This document shows, one piece after another, positions 1 to 7,276 of a stretch of DNA of 28,633 nucleotides. Source of the DNA: an uncultured Actinomycetaceae bacterium. GTDB lineage: Bacteria; Actinomycetota; Actinomycetes; Actinomycetales; Actinomycetaceae. The position numbers and the translations under genes are program-made. Below the pieces are notes generated by a model. That model was given only the letters and a program-made list of their open reading frames with translations, had not been told where the DNA came from and did no database searches. Each line of letters opens with the position of its first letter. Position 1 is the stretch's first letter. Where the stretch lies: contig CABQJD010000014.1 of the NCBI GenBank assembly GCA_902464405.1, positions 1 through 28,633 on the forward strand, in the 5' to 3' direction.

Positions 1-20
1 AGGCAGCAGACTACAGGCAG

Positions 21-386
21 ATGGCACGGGCGCAGCTGGCGGCGGCGGACTCGCTCGCGGCGCTGAGGGCGGAGCTGGCGGACGAGGAGAGGATACTCAA
101 GACGATGAAGCGGCTCTCTGTGCTGACGGGTATCGGGTTCTGCATCCTGTTCGCAATGATGCTCGCCAGCGTCCTCCCAAAGCAATACGAGAGGTACGAC
201 CTCGCCATGAACGTCATCGGCACGCTGATAGTGGTGCCGATGATGGCTGCTCTCTTCGCGTGGCTCGCGTGCGCCCCCGCTGGGCTCATCGGCGTGTGGC
301 GCTCGTCAAGGCACTCTAGCTGGTCCGTCTGGGGCGGACTCCTCGTCATCTTCGTGCTTTTCTTCCTGTTCGTCGGGTGGCCATGA
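21..386 (+). CDS. hypothetical membrane protein, possibly continuing past the left edge
   Basis: Not recognised. The 121-residue reading starts with an Ala/Leu/Glu-rich, probably helical segment (residues 1-35) and then has about three hydrophobic segments (near 36-52, 63-92 and 104-120). It is therefore probably a small integral membrane protein with a cytoplasmic helix. The frame stays open to the left edge of the window, so the ATG at 21 may be internal. Codons are strongly GC-rich, unlike the restriction-modification genes downstream and higher than the core genes. Its stop overlaps the start of a 37-codon frame (ATGA), suggesting tight gene packing as in mobile elements. Confidence 0.45.
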   Translation: MARAQLAAADSLAALRAELADEERILKTMKRLSVLTGIGFCILFAMMLASVLPKQYERYDLAMNVIGTLIVVPMMAALFAWLACAPAGLIGVWRSSRHSSWSVWGGLLVIFVLFFLFVGWP

Positions 387-496
387 TGTCCGGCCCCGTC
401 TACCTCGGCGCGCAGTCCCGCAGGGTCAGGCAGCTCAAGGCGGAGGTCGCGGAGGCGGAGGCGCACCTCACTGCCGCGTCGGCTGCTATACTATAG
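383..496 (+). CDS. 37-residue small ORF, possible coiled-coil peptide
   Basis: The reading begins MMSGPVYLGAQSRRVRQLK and continues as an Ala/Glu-rich, heptad-like helix to a TAG at 494-496. It overlaps the previous gene by four bases (ATGA), which fits translational coupling. The helix resembles in composition the start of the preceding protein, so it may be the truncated beginning of a related gene. It has no recognisable domain and could be a chance frame in GC-rich DNA. Confidence 0.25.
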   Translation: MMSGPVYLGAQSRRVRQLKAEVAEAEAHLTAASAAIL

Positions 497-537
497 CAAT
501 GGAGAGCTAAACGTGTGAGGAAGGCAAGGAAATCAAC

Positions 538-897
538 ATGCTGGAGCCGGTTGACGACGATGGGGATGGTTCCAGGAAGAAGGTCACAGTGACCGTCTTC
601 GGGCGCGAGCTCCCCAAGAGGAAGGCCGTCGCGGCACTGGGCGTCGTGTGCGCCCTCGCGGTCGGGTCGCAGGGGCAGGACGGAGAGCCTGTCGGGCAGG
701 AGCAGCCGCTGGCCGCGACGGAGGACGAAGGGGAGGAGACCTACGAGATTCAGGTCGGCGCGAAGGCCGATGGCTGGGTCGAGGGCGAGTCCTCCTCGGT
801 CATCGTCCACGTGACGAGCGAGTCCGAGGGCATCGACTACTACCACGCCTACAACGGCAGCATTGGAGAGAGCTTCTATCAAGACGAGCCGTTTTAG
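538..897 (+). CDS. chimeric ORF: GC-rich hypothetical protein fused to a specificity-subunit fragment
   Basis: Residues 1-105 form an unrecognised protein. It has an acidic start, a basic stretch with a short hydrophobic segment (about 27-45, probable membrane anchor) and an acidic extracytoplasmic region. From about residue 106 the reading changes to GSIGESFYQDEPF, which matches the texture of Type I/BcgI-like specificity subunits (a 'FYQ..PFWASDDV' motif). The stop TAG at 895-897 sits exactly where that motif has Trp. Base composition also drops after about 855. I infer a recombination junction that truncated the first gene and appended a broken second gene. The annotated ORF is real as a frame but its product is probably an artefact of the fusion. 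Confidence 0.4.
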   Translation: MLEPVDDDGDGSRKKVTVTVFGRELPKRKAVAALGVVCALAVGSQGQDGEPVGQEQPLAATEDEGEETYEIQVGAKADGWVEGESSSVIVHVTSESEGIDYYHAYNGSIGESFYQDEPF

Positions 898-1210
898 GCA
901 TCAGACGACGTAAATGTTCTCTATGCACGCTTCGAAATAAATCCAAGTATCGCATTGTTCATCATTCCTTTAATTCGAGTGCTTGGCAGCAAATATGGAT
1001 ACACGAACAAATGGAAAAGCGAAACCATGGGGCGGATAGAGTCAAGCTTCCCTCTGACTCAAAAGGAAACCCTAACTTGGAATTAATGAATGATTATATG
1101 TGTAATATCAAATGGACAGCAGAAGAGAATCTAGACTCTCTGGAACATGTAGCACTATGAACGCGCTCAAGGAACGAATAAGGACATTATCATGGAGTAC
1201 ATTTTCCGTA
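853..1210 (+). pseudogene. decayed 3' fragment of a Type I/BcgI-like restriction specificity subunit (HsdS-like)
   Basis: Reading through the TAG at 895-897 in the same frame gives ASDDVNVLYARFEINPSIAL, then an FIIPLIR stretch and KYGYTNKWKSETMG. These are typical of the end of a specificity-subunit target-recognition domain. At the G run 1029-1032 the frame must change by one base to continue as ADRVKLPSDSKGNPNLELMN, the usual 'KLP.d..G.pd...M..yM' ending. One G lost from the run explains this. The second frame ends in TGA at 1158-1160. A third frame (from 1157) reads LSWSTFSVRQL, resembling the 'W..F.i..LF' start of a second recognition domain, so the remnant may reach about 1210. There is one nonsense codon and at least one frameshift, and no intact start. 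Confidence 0.7.
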
Positions 1211-1236
1211 AGGCAATTACCTGTTGAAAGGACTTC

Positions 1237-1638
1237 ATGGACGAGGAACTATACGATGCAATACTCGGCGACTACGGCCCAGTCGTAACTCTCATTCTTA
1301 TTTTAACGGTTTCAATTATCGCCATACTAAAACTTGGCGTTAACTTCAATTTGAATGACTACATTGCAAGCAGGAAAAGGCGGCACCTTTCTCTTGCCCG
1401 AATGTATTGTCCCCACATGGAACTCATACCACGTGAGGACAACCAAATTGAGATTCATTCATTCTTGTTTTCTCCTACCGGCACACTTGATTGGGTATGT
1501 AGCCGATGCGGAGCAGTAATGCATATCTGCCCAAGTGATGCCGAAACGCAAGAGCAAGCACAGTATTACATGGCCCATCCAGATGCCTACAATAAGCAAA
1601 TGAGGAAGTTCAGAAAGCACGCTAGGAGATCTCTTTGA
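1237..1638 (+). CDS. hypothetical single-pass membrane protein with a cysteine-rich cytoplasmic region
   Basis: Not recognised. This 133-residue protein has one strong hydrophobic segment (about residues 16-36) followed by basic residues (SRKRRH), so the N-terminus is probably outside and the rest cytoplasmic. Cysteines occur as YCPH near 58, CSRCG near 88 and IC near 97; this spacing could make a zinc-binding knuckle. The tail is rich in Lys/Arg. A ribosome binding site GAAAGGA lies 6-7 bases before the ATG. Base composition is intermediate between the GC-rich DNA to the left and the AT-rich operon to the right. Its position between a dead specificity subunit and a restriction operon suggests island cargo, but no function can be assigned. 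Confidence 0.55.
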   Translation: MDEELYDAILGDYGPVVTLILILTVSIIAILKLGVNFNLNDYIASRKRRHLSLARMYCPHMELIPREDNQIEIHSFLFSPTGTLDWVCSRCGAVMHICPSDAETQEQAQYYMAHPDAYNKQMRKFRKHARRSL

Positions 1639-1717
1639 ATCCGTTTTTTATAGACTAAATCAAAGAGTGATAGTTTTGTGAAAAATATGTAATGCTCTAA
1701 AAAACCAAACATCCCTA

Positions 1718-1746
1718 TTGCGTTTGTTCGTCCCGTGGAATATTAT
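1718..1746 (+). promoter_or_regulatory. candidate sigma-70-type promoter of the restriction-modification operon
   Basis: TTGCGT at 1718-1723 and TATTAT at 1741-1746 are separated by 17 bases. The expected start of transcription near 1753 would leave a leader of about 26 bases before the ATG at 1779. The surrounding 1639-1778 interval is AT-rich and otherwise empty. Predicted by eye only. Confidence 0.4.
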
Positions 1747-1778
1747 AAAAATAAATTACTATGCTTCGAGGTGAAAAA

Positions 1779-1970
1779 ATGGAATTTATGACTGCAAACC
1801 AAGCTGCAAAATTGTGGCACATATCTCAACGAAGAGTGCAAATTCTTTGCGCCGAAGGTCGTATTCCCGGCGTTTTTAAGTTAGGAGAAGCATGGGCAAT
1901 TCCCACTGACGTAGAAAAACCTACTGACAAAAGAAAAAGAATGGAGAATGACGGCAATGAGCACACTTAA
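1779..1970 (+). CDS. small helix-turn-helix (excisionase/MerR-like fold) protein, possible controller of the R-M operon
   Basis: The protein has 63 residues. It opens MEFMTANQAAKLWHISQRR, a helix-turn-helix of the excisionase/MerR type ('...aA..lgvS...V..l...G.ipg...g..w.ip'), followed by a basic tail. I chose the ATG at 1779 because GAGGTG lies six bases upstream; an ATG at 1761 has no such site. The 3' end overlaps the start of the first methyltransferase by 14 bases, so the two are probably translationally coupled. In this position it could act as a control protein timing methyltransferase and nuclease expression, although its fold differs from classical Xre-type C proteins. Alternatively it could be a directionality factor left from an integrative element. 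DNA binding is well supported; the role is inferred. Confidence 0.7.
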   Translation: MEFMTANQAAKLWHISQRRVQILCAEGRIPGVFKLGEAWAIPTDVEKPTDKRKRMENDGNEHT

Positions 1971-3003
1971 TGTACTGGATTTGTTTTGTGGAGCCGGAGG
2001 CTTGTCATACGGCTTTGAAAGTGCCGGCTTTGACATTCTCTTGGGTATTGATAATGATGCAAAGGCTCTGGAAACATTTGAACTCAACCATAAAGGCTCT
2101 AAATCAATTTGTGGCGATATTACCCAAATTACCTACAATGAACATATCAAGCCATTGCTTAATGACAAGCAGATTGATGTGATTATTGGTGGTCCTCCTT
2201 GTCAAGGTATGTCTCTTTCTGGACCGAGAAAATTTGATGATCCACGCAATAAGCTATATCTTTCATATATTCGTCTTGTAAAAGAAATCCAACCTAAGGC
2301 ATTTGTTATTGAAAATGTGCCGGGGCTTGTTGGATTGTTTGGTGGACAGATTAAAGATAGCATTATCGAGAAGTTCACTGAGATGGGTTATCATATTGAA
2401 TATAAGATTTTATGTTCAGCAGATTATGGTGTACCTCAGAGCAGAAAGCGTGTTGTTTTTGTTGGTACGAGAGTTGGCAATTTTGAGTATCCTGCAATCA
2501 ATCCTAATGTGGTTGCTTGCAGTATGGCACTATCTGATTTGCCTGCATTAGAAGATGAACTTGGCAATGAAGTATCAGAATATGCCACTCCCCCTCAGAA
2601 CGCCTATCAGCAGCTTATGAGAAGCAGGTCTGATGTTGTATTAAACCATGTTGCAGCAAGCCACTCAGATAAAGTTAAGAAGATTATCGCTCTCGTTCCC
2701 GATGGTGGCAATTATAAAAATTTGCCAGAAGAGTATCGTGAATCGAGAAATTTCCACGTAGCATGGACACGATTCGCAAGTAACAAGCCCGCTCCTACAA
2801 TAGACACGGGACACAGACATCACTTTCACTACAAGTACAATCGTGTCCCTACGGTAAGAGAATGCGCAAGGTTGCAGTCTTTTCCCGATGATTTCAAATT
2901 CTTAGGAAATAAGACCCAACAATTCAGACAGGTCGGGAACGCAGTTCCTCCGCTGATGGCACAAGCTATTGCAGAACAAGTTAAGAAAATGTTGGAGGGA
3001 TAA
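1957..3003 (+). CDS. DNA (cytosine-5) methyltransferase, first of the R-M system
   Basis: It transfers a methyl group from S-adenosylmethionine to C5 of cytosine in a specific site, protecting host DNA from the cognate nuclease. In the 348-residue reading the class motifs appear in order: motif I DLFCGAGG (8-15, AdoMet binding), motif IV GGPPCQG with catalytic Cys82, motif VI ENV (119-121), motif VIII QSRKR (161-165), a variable target-recognition region, and motif X RQVGNAVPP near the end. The ATG at 1957 is preferred over the one at 1948 because GGAG at 1943-1946 is ten bases from it and only one base from 1948. The gene is AT-rich with codons unlike the core genes, consistent with transfer, perhaps from a Firmicute. 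The nuclease gene follows three bases after its stop codon. Confidence 0.93.
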   Translation: MSTLNVLDLFCGAGGLSYGFESAGFDILLGIDNDAKALETFELNHKGSKSICGDITQITYNEHIKPLLNDKQIDVIIGGPPCQGMSLSGPRKFDDPRNKLYLSYIRLVKEIQPKAFVIENVPGLVGLFGGQIKDSIIEKFTEMGYHIEYKILCSADYGVPQSRKRVVFVGTRVGNFEYPAINPNVVACSMALSDLPALEDELGNEVSEYATPPQNAYQQLMRSRSDVVLNHVAASHSDKVKKIIALVPDGGNYKNLPEEYRESRNFHVAWTRFASNKPAPTIDTGHRHHFHYKYNRVPTVRECARLQSFPDDFKFLGNKTQQFRQVGNAVPPLMAQAIAEQVKKMLEG

Positions 3004-3006
3004 TAT

Positions 3007-4470
3007 ATGAGTGAGTATAAAATACCCGATGAATATTTTTTTAGGATTCATCATGTTCGCCCACGATTCAAGGGAGATATCGAAAATGTTTTAATATACA
3101 TGGCAGAAGAAATTACTAAAGTTGGCGAAAAATCAACAGATACATTTGTTTCTGCTATAAATGCAGCAATCTACCGATATCCCGGAAATACCCATCGTGA
3201 GCTGAAAACTATAAATAACTGGAGAACTGAAATTTCTGCATTGTTTGGGTTCATTGAGCATACCCCTACCACTGACAAGCCCGGACGTAGAGCTATCGAA
3301 CTGGCTGAACGACAGGATTTGGTGGAATGCTTCAAGGTGTTCCTTTACAACTTCCAATATCCCGGAGCGCATATTAAGCCTAAAAATGTTTTGGAACAAA
3401 TTGAAGCGGGCGTTCATTTTAAACCTGCACAGTATATTTTGAAACTGTTGCGTCATGCGAATAAGGATGGCGGTAACTCAATCGGCTTAACAAAATTTGA
3501 GGTTTGCCATTGTATTTTCAACGATCTACGAGTTACTCGTGACAACGAAGGCGTTGAAAATACATGGGAACGTATTTTACAGAACCGCAAAAATGGCTAT
3601 GAATATGACCAGACGGGCGATGTAATTCGATATGGCGGAGATATTATCGACTACATGGAAATTGCCAATCTGCTGAAAACTTATGACAGCAGAACATATT
3701 ATCTTAACACACTTGAAGAAGAAGCAATTATAAAGTTCTGCGAATCTTCTGAATGGTTTGCAGAGTATGATGCGATGCTCAAAAAACGTAAGGGCTCTTT
3801 GCAAGCAGTTAAGAACTGCACTACGGGTTGGTTCTCTTATGTCAATAGAGACATTCAGAATACCGACTTTGCAACTGATATTCTGGCTTATATTGCATCT
3901 GATGCAGACGAACTGAAAGCACTTAAAGACAATATTACAACCGAACAGGATGCAACCATATCTGACCTTATTGACAGAGATAACGAACTGCAACGCAGAA
4001 TTGCTTCTTACTATGATGTGTTCACAACAAAAGACATCGGCGATATTGGCGAAAGTCTTGTTCACGGACATGAGTGTATGCGTGTCAAGATTGGTGGTCG
4101 TGAGGATCTCATTCATTTGATTAAGCGTATTCCTACTCAGTTTGCTGTTGGCTATGATATAAGCTCTGTTGAACTTGATGAAAGAAAACGCTATATCGAA
4201 GTTAAAACTACAATTAGTTCCAAGCCGTTGCATTTCAACAGAATACATTTAACCAAGAATGAGTGGAATACTGCAAGTAGCACTCACGACAGATACTATG
4301 TTTATCGTTTGCTTTTGAGTAAATCCGAAAGAAAGCTGTTCTTGTTGCAAGACCCCGTTGGATTATATAAAAAGGATCTGATTGATATGATTCCGGGCGA
4401 TGGTGCGGATATTACATTTAACCCACAAAATGTGGGTAGATTTGAGGAGTTACTGACATGGACAAATTAA
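3007..4470 (+). CDS. DUF3883-type PD-(D/E)XK restriction endonuclease
   Basis: Predicted nuclease of the R-M system, 487 residues. The C-terminal part matches the DUF3883 pattern: IGDIGE (E349), YDI with D384, then RYIEVKTT with E398 and K400, and further on a KNEWNTA stretch. D384...E398-x-K400 with upstream E349 is the expected PD-(D/E)XK metal centre. The N-terminal 300 residues have no motif I recognise and probably bind DNA. GGAGGGA lies six bases before the ATG. The gene sits between two C5-methyltransferases and overlaps the second by 13 bases, so the three are almost certainly one operon. The domain call is good; the assignment as the cognate cutting enzyme comes from context, since DUF3883 also occurs in other defence proteins. 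Confidence 0.82.
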   Translation: MSEYKIPDEYFFRIHHVRPRFKGDIENVLIYMAEEITKVGEKSTDTFVSAINAAIYRYPGNTHRELKTINNWRTEISALFGFIEHTPTTDKPGRRAIELAERQDLVECFKVFLYNFQYPGAHIKPKNVLEQIEAGVHFKPAQYILKLLRHANKDGGNSIGLTKFEVCHCIFNDLRVTRDNEGVENTWERILQNRKNGYEYDQTGDVIRYGGDIIDYMEIANLLKTYDSRTYYLNTLEEEAIIKFCESSEWFAEYDAMLKKRKGSLQAVKNCTTGWFSYVNRDIQNTDFATDILAYIASDADELKALKDNITTEQDATISDLIDRDNELQRRIASYYDVFTTKDIGDIGESLVHGHECMRVKIGGREDLIHLIKRIPTQFAVGYDISSVELDERKRYIEVKTTISSKPLHFNRIHLTKNEWNTASSTHDRYYVYRLLLSKSERKLFLLQDPVGLYKKDLIDMIPGDGADITFNPQNVGRFEELLTWTN

Positions 4471-5429
4471 AAGTTGCGTCTTTTTTCTGTGGATGCGGAG
4501 GAACTGATGTCGGATTGTTAGGCGATTTCCTATATCAAGGAAAGAACTATGCTTCTAATGAAATGGAAATTGTTTATGCGAATGATATTGACCCTAACGC
4601 TTGTGCTATTTTTCAAAAAAATTTTGGTATCGAGCCAGACAACCGAGACATTCGCACTGTCAAAAGCAATGAAATTCCAGATTTTGATATTCTGACAGGA
4701 GGATTTCCTTGCCAGTCGTTTTCTATTGTTGCCCAAAATCCCATACGATTGGGTATTAAAGATGAGCGAGGGATGCTCTTTTTTGAAATGTGCCGTGTTC
4801 TGAGAGAAAAGCAACCTAAGTGTTTTATTGCAGAAAACGTGAAGGGCATTTTAACAGCAAATAAAAAAAGTGCTTTTCCCCTGATTGTCAAGGAATTTGA
4901 AGACAGTGGATATGATATAAAATATACAATTTTGAACTCCGCAAACTACGGCGTACCACAAAAAAGGGAACGGGTTATCATTGTAGGTTTTAGAAAAGAT
5001 TTGCAAGTGGATTTTACTTTCCCCAAAATAGAGATTGAGGGCGAAGAAAACTTTGTTCCTTTGAAAACAGTCATTCAAGAGACCGTCGATGAAAAATATT
5101 TCTTTAGCGAAAAGGCTGTGGCGGGAATGATGAAAAACAGGGCATCCATGAATAAAGGAAGAGCACAAGATATTACAAAGCCTTGTAATACCGTTGGTGC
5201 ACACCTTGCAAAAGTTTCTTTGAATAGCACTGACCCTGTCCTTATGGAAGAAGGCAGATATAGGAGATTTACTCCCAGAGAAGTTGCACGTATTCAATCT
5301 TTCCCAGACAGCTTTGAATTAGTCGGAAGCGAAGCAGCACAGTATAGAGCCTTAGGCAATGCTATTCCGCCTGTTATGTTTTGGTATGTGGCAAATGCAG
5401 TAGCAAAACAATTTCCCTACGAAAAATAA
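4458..5429 (+). CDS. DNA (cytosine-5) methyltransferase, second of the R-M system
   Basis: This 323-residue C5-methyltransferase has motif I as SFFCGCGG (8-15, a variant of DLFCGAGG), motif IV GGFPCQS with catalytic Cys85, motif VI ENV (126-128), motif VIII QKRER (168-172) and motif X ALGNAIPP near the C-terminus. It differs from the first methyltransferase in motif I and in the recognition region, so it is not a recent duplicate. Its start lies inside the 3' end of the nuclease gene, indicating coupled translation. A nuclease flanked by two different C5-methyltransferases is the pattern seen for asymmetric recognition sites, where each enzyme modifies one strand. Composition is AT-rich like its partners. 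The stop lies 65 bases from the end of guaA. Confidence 0.93.
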   Translation: MDKLKVASFFCGCGGTDVGLLGDFLYQGKNYASNEMEIVYANDIDPNACAIFQKNFGIEPDNRDIRTVKSNEIPDFDILTGGFPCQSFSIVAQNPIRLGIKDERGMLFFEMCRVLREKQPKCFIAENVKGILTANKKSAFPLIVKEFEDSGYDIKYTILNSANYGVPQKRERVIIVGFRKDLQVDFTFPKIEIEGEENFVPLKTVIQETVDEKYFFSEKAVAGMMKNRASMNKGRAQDITKPCNTVGAHLAKVSLNSTDPVLMEEGRYRRFTPREVARIQSFPDSFELVGSEAAQYRALGNAIPPVMFWYVANAVAKQFPYEK

Positions 5430-5494
5430 TTTCTTACCCTTCTTTCAAAATTTCCTCACCGTTTTGATTTATAAGGATTCTGGGCTTTATTATA

Positions 5495-7075
5495 TTACTC
5501 CCACTCAATCGTCCCTGGTGGCTTGCTTGTGCAGTCGAGCACTACTCGGTTAATTTCGCGCACTTCGTTAGTGATACGGTTGGAAATTTTTGCGATCACA
5601 TCATAGGGCACGCGGCTCCAATCAGCACTCATCGCATCTTCACTACTTACTGGACGAAGCACAACGGGGTGCCCATACGTGCGCCCGTCTCCTTGCACAC
5701 CCACCGAACGTACATCAGCCAGTAGCACCACAGGGCACTGCCAAATATCGCGATCAAGCCCAGCAGCAGTCAACTCCTCACGCACGATGGCATCAGCGTC
5801 ACGCAAAATACGTAGACGCTCCTCAGTGATTTCTCCAATAATACGAATCGCCAAACCAGGCCCAGGGAACGGCTGGCGCCACACAAGATTCTCAGGAAGC
5901 CCCAGCTCCACACCAATCGCACGTACTTCATCTTTAAAGAGATCACGCAACGGCTCAATCAGCTCAAAATCAAGATCTTCTGGCAAACCACCCACGTTGT
6001 GGTGACTCTTGATATTTGCTGTGCCATCTCCTCCGCCAGATTCTACAACGTCAGGATAGAGTGTGCCCTGCACAAGGAATTTTACTTTTTTGCCTTCTGC
6101 ACCTGCACGCGCAACCAGTTCGCGTTGCGCTGCTTCAAAGCTTCGAATAAATTCACGCCCAATAATTTTACGCTTCTGCTCAGGCTCCGAAATGCCAGCG
6201 AGCGCCGTCAAGAATCGCTGCGATTCGTCCACAGGCATAATCTTCATGCCGCGCGCAGCAGCATAATCACGAATCACCTGCTCGGCTTCTCCTTTGCGCA
6301 GCAAACCATGATCCACAAAAACGCAAGTGAGCTGATCTCCAATTGCTCGATGCACAAGAGCTGCAGCAACAGAAGAATCTACACCACCAGAAAGCCCACA
6401 GATTACCCAAGCATCACCAACCTGCTCACGAATTGCTGCCACCTGATCTTCAATAATTGAATCTGCCGCCCAATTTGGCTCCAAGCCACAGCCGTCACGC
6501 AAAAATTTTCGGAAAAGCTCGTTGCCGTTCTCTGAATTGCGAGCCTCCGGATGCCACTGCACACCAAAAAGCTTGCGCTCCTTATCTTCGAATGCCGCAA
6601 CTGGAGCGCCAGGCGTGCATGCCGTCACCGTAAAACCTTCAGGCGCTCGATGCACGGCATCTCCGTGGCTCATCCACACGTTTTTCGGAGTTTCTTCGCC
6701 GCTCATCAGCACGCACTCATTTGCTGAATGCTGAAGTTCTGCTTGCGTTGCGCCAAACTCACTTGTGCCAGTTTTCGCTACCTCTCCTCCAAGAGCCTGA
6801 GCCATCTGCTGAAAGCCGTAGCAAATACCCAGCACTGGAACACCTGCTTCGAGAAGGGCTGGATCAAGCACAGGCGATCCTGGCTCATACACTGATGAGG
6901 GCCCGCCGCTTAAAATAATTGCGCACGGATTTTTTGCCAGAATCTTCTCAGCGCTAAGTGAATGAGGCACGAGCTCCGAATAATAACCAACATCACGCAC
7001 ACGCCGAGCGATGAGCTGAGCATACTGAGCGCCATTATCTACAACAATTACTGGGCGAAGATCATCATGAGCCAT
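5495..7075 (-). CDS. guaA: GMP synthase (glutamine-hydrolysing)
   Basis: It converts XMP to GMP with ATP and glutamine in de novo purine synthesis in the cytoplasm. The 526 residues are full length. The class I amidotransferase domain comes first, with the nucleophile Cys85 in GICYGFQQ and His175/Glu177 in GVQWHPEA. The ATP pyrophosphatase domain follows with the P-loop SGGVDSS (229-235), then the dimerisation domain ending in PPGTIEWE. No Shine-Dalgarno sequence precedes the ATG. Instead TAGACT lies six bases upstream, suggesting a leaderless mRNA. The 3' end, on the island side, is the part used as an attachment site by guaA-targeting integrases; the reading frame is complete. Confidence 0.98.
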   Translation of the reverse strand: MAHDDLRPVIVVDNGAQYAQLIARRVRDVGYYSELVPHSLSAEKILAKNPCAIILSGGPSSVYEPGSPVLDPALLEAGVPVLGICYGFQQMAQALGGEVAKTGTSEFGATQAELQHSANECVLMSGEETPKNVWMSHGDAVHRAPEGFTVTACTPGAPVAAFEDKERKLFGVQWHPEARNSENGNELFRKFLRDGCGLEPNWAADSIIEDQVAAIREQVGDAWVICGLSGGVDSSVAAALVHRAIGDQLTCVFVDHGLLRKGEAEQVIRDYAAARGMKIMPVDESQRFLTALAGISEPEQKRKIIGREFIRSFEAAQRELVARAGAEGKKVKFLVQGTLYPDVVESGGGDGTANIKSHHNVGGLPEDLDFELIEPLRDLFKDEVRAIGVELGLPENLVWRQPFPGPGLAIRIIGEITEERLRILRDADAIVREELTAAGLDRDIWQCPVVLLADVRSVGVQGDGRTYGHPVVLRPVSSEDAMSADWSRVPYDVIAKISNRITNEVREINRVVLDCTSKPPGTIEWE

Positions 7076-7081
7076 GTATTT

Positions 7082-7087
7082 AGTCTA
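7082..7087 (-). promoter_or_regulatory. -10 element placed for leaderless transcription of guaA
   Basis: TAGACT (a TANNNT -10 box) on the minus strand ends six bases before the guaA ATG, and no purine-rich ribosome site is present in between. The same hexamer stands seven bases before the YihY-family gene. This spacing puts the transcription start at or next to the A of ATG. No clear -35 box was found. Confidence 0.4.
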
Positions 7088-7276
7088 ACTCAGGCACTGC
7101 TTTTCCTCACAGCCCGCAGCCGAGAGGAAGATACGCTCTTTAGTTCACAGCCTCATGCACGCCCCTCCCGATGTAGGGTTCGCTCATGCATACCCCATAC
7201 ACAATCCACCTATGCCGCTGTATAGGCACATACTGCATCTCTTACTGAGGTACTACAAGCAGGAGATCACTTCAGC

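Noticed and set aside
648..1160. 170-codon plus-strand frame across the junction
   Set aside because: Its first half is an Arg/Gly-rich out-of-frame reading of the GC-rich gene. Only the last 40 codons or so are meaningful, as the shifted end of the specificity-subunit remnant.
3577..4248. 223-codon minus-strand frame inside the nuclease gene
   Set aside because: Antisense shadow: no ribosome site and Cys/Ile/Phe-rich composition without motifs, while the sense frame has an intact nuclease centre.
1..5494. Second copy of the guaA 3' end as an attachment-site repeat
   Set aside because: I looked for the ACTCCCACTCAAT word on both sides of the island within the window and found only the copy in guaA itself.
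5999..6460. 153-codon plus-strand frame opposite guaA
   Set aside because: Antisense to highly conserved GMP synthase sequence and lacking any domain-like pattern or ribosome site.
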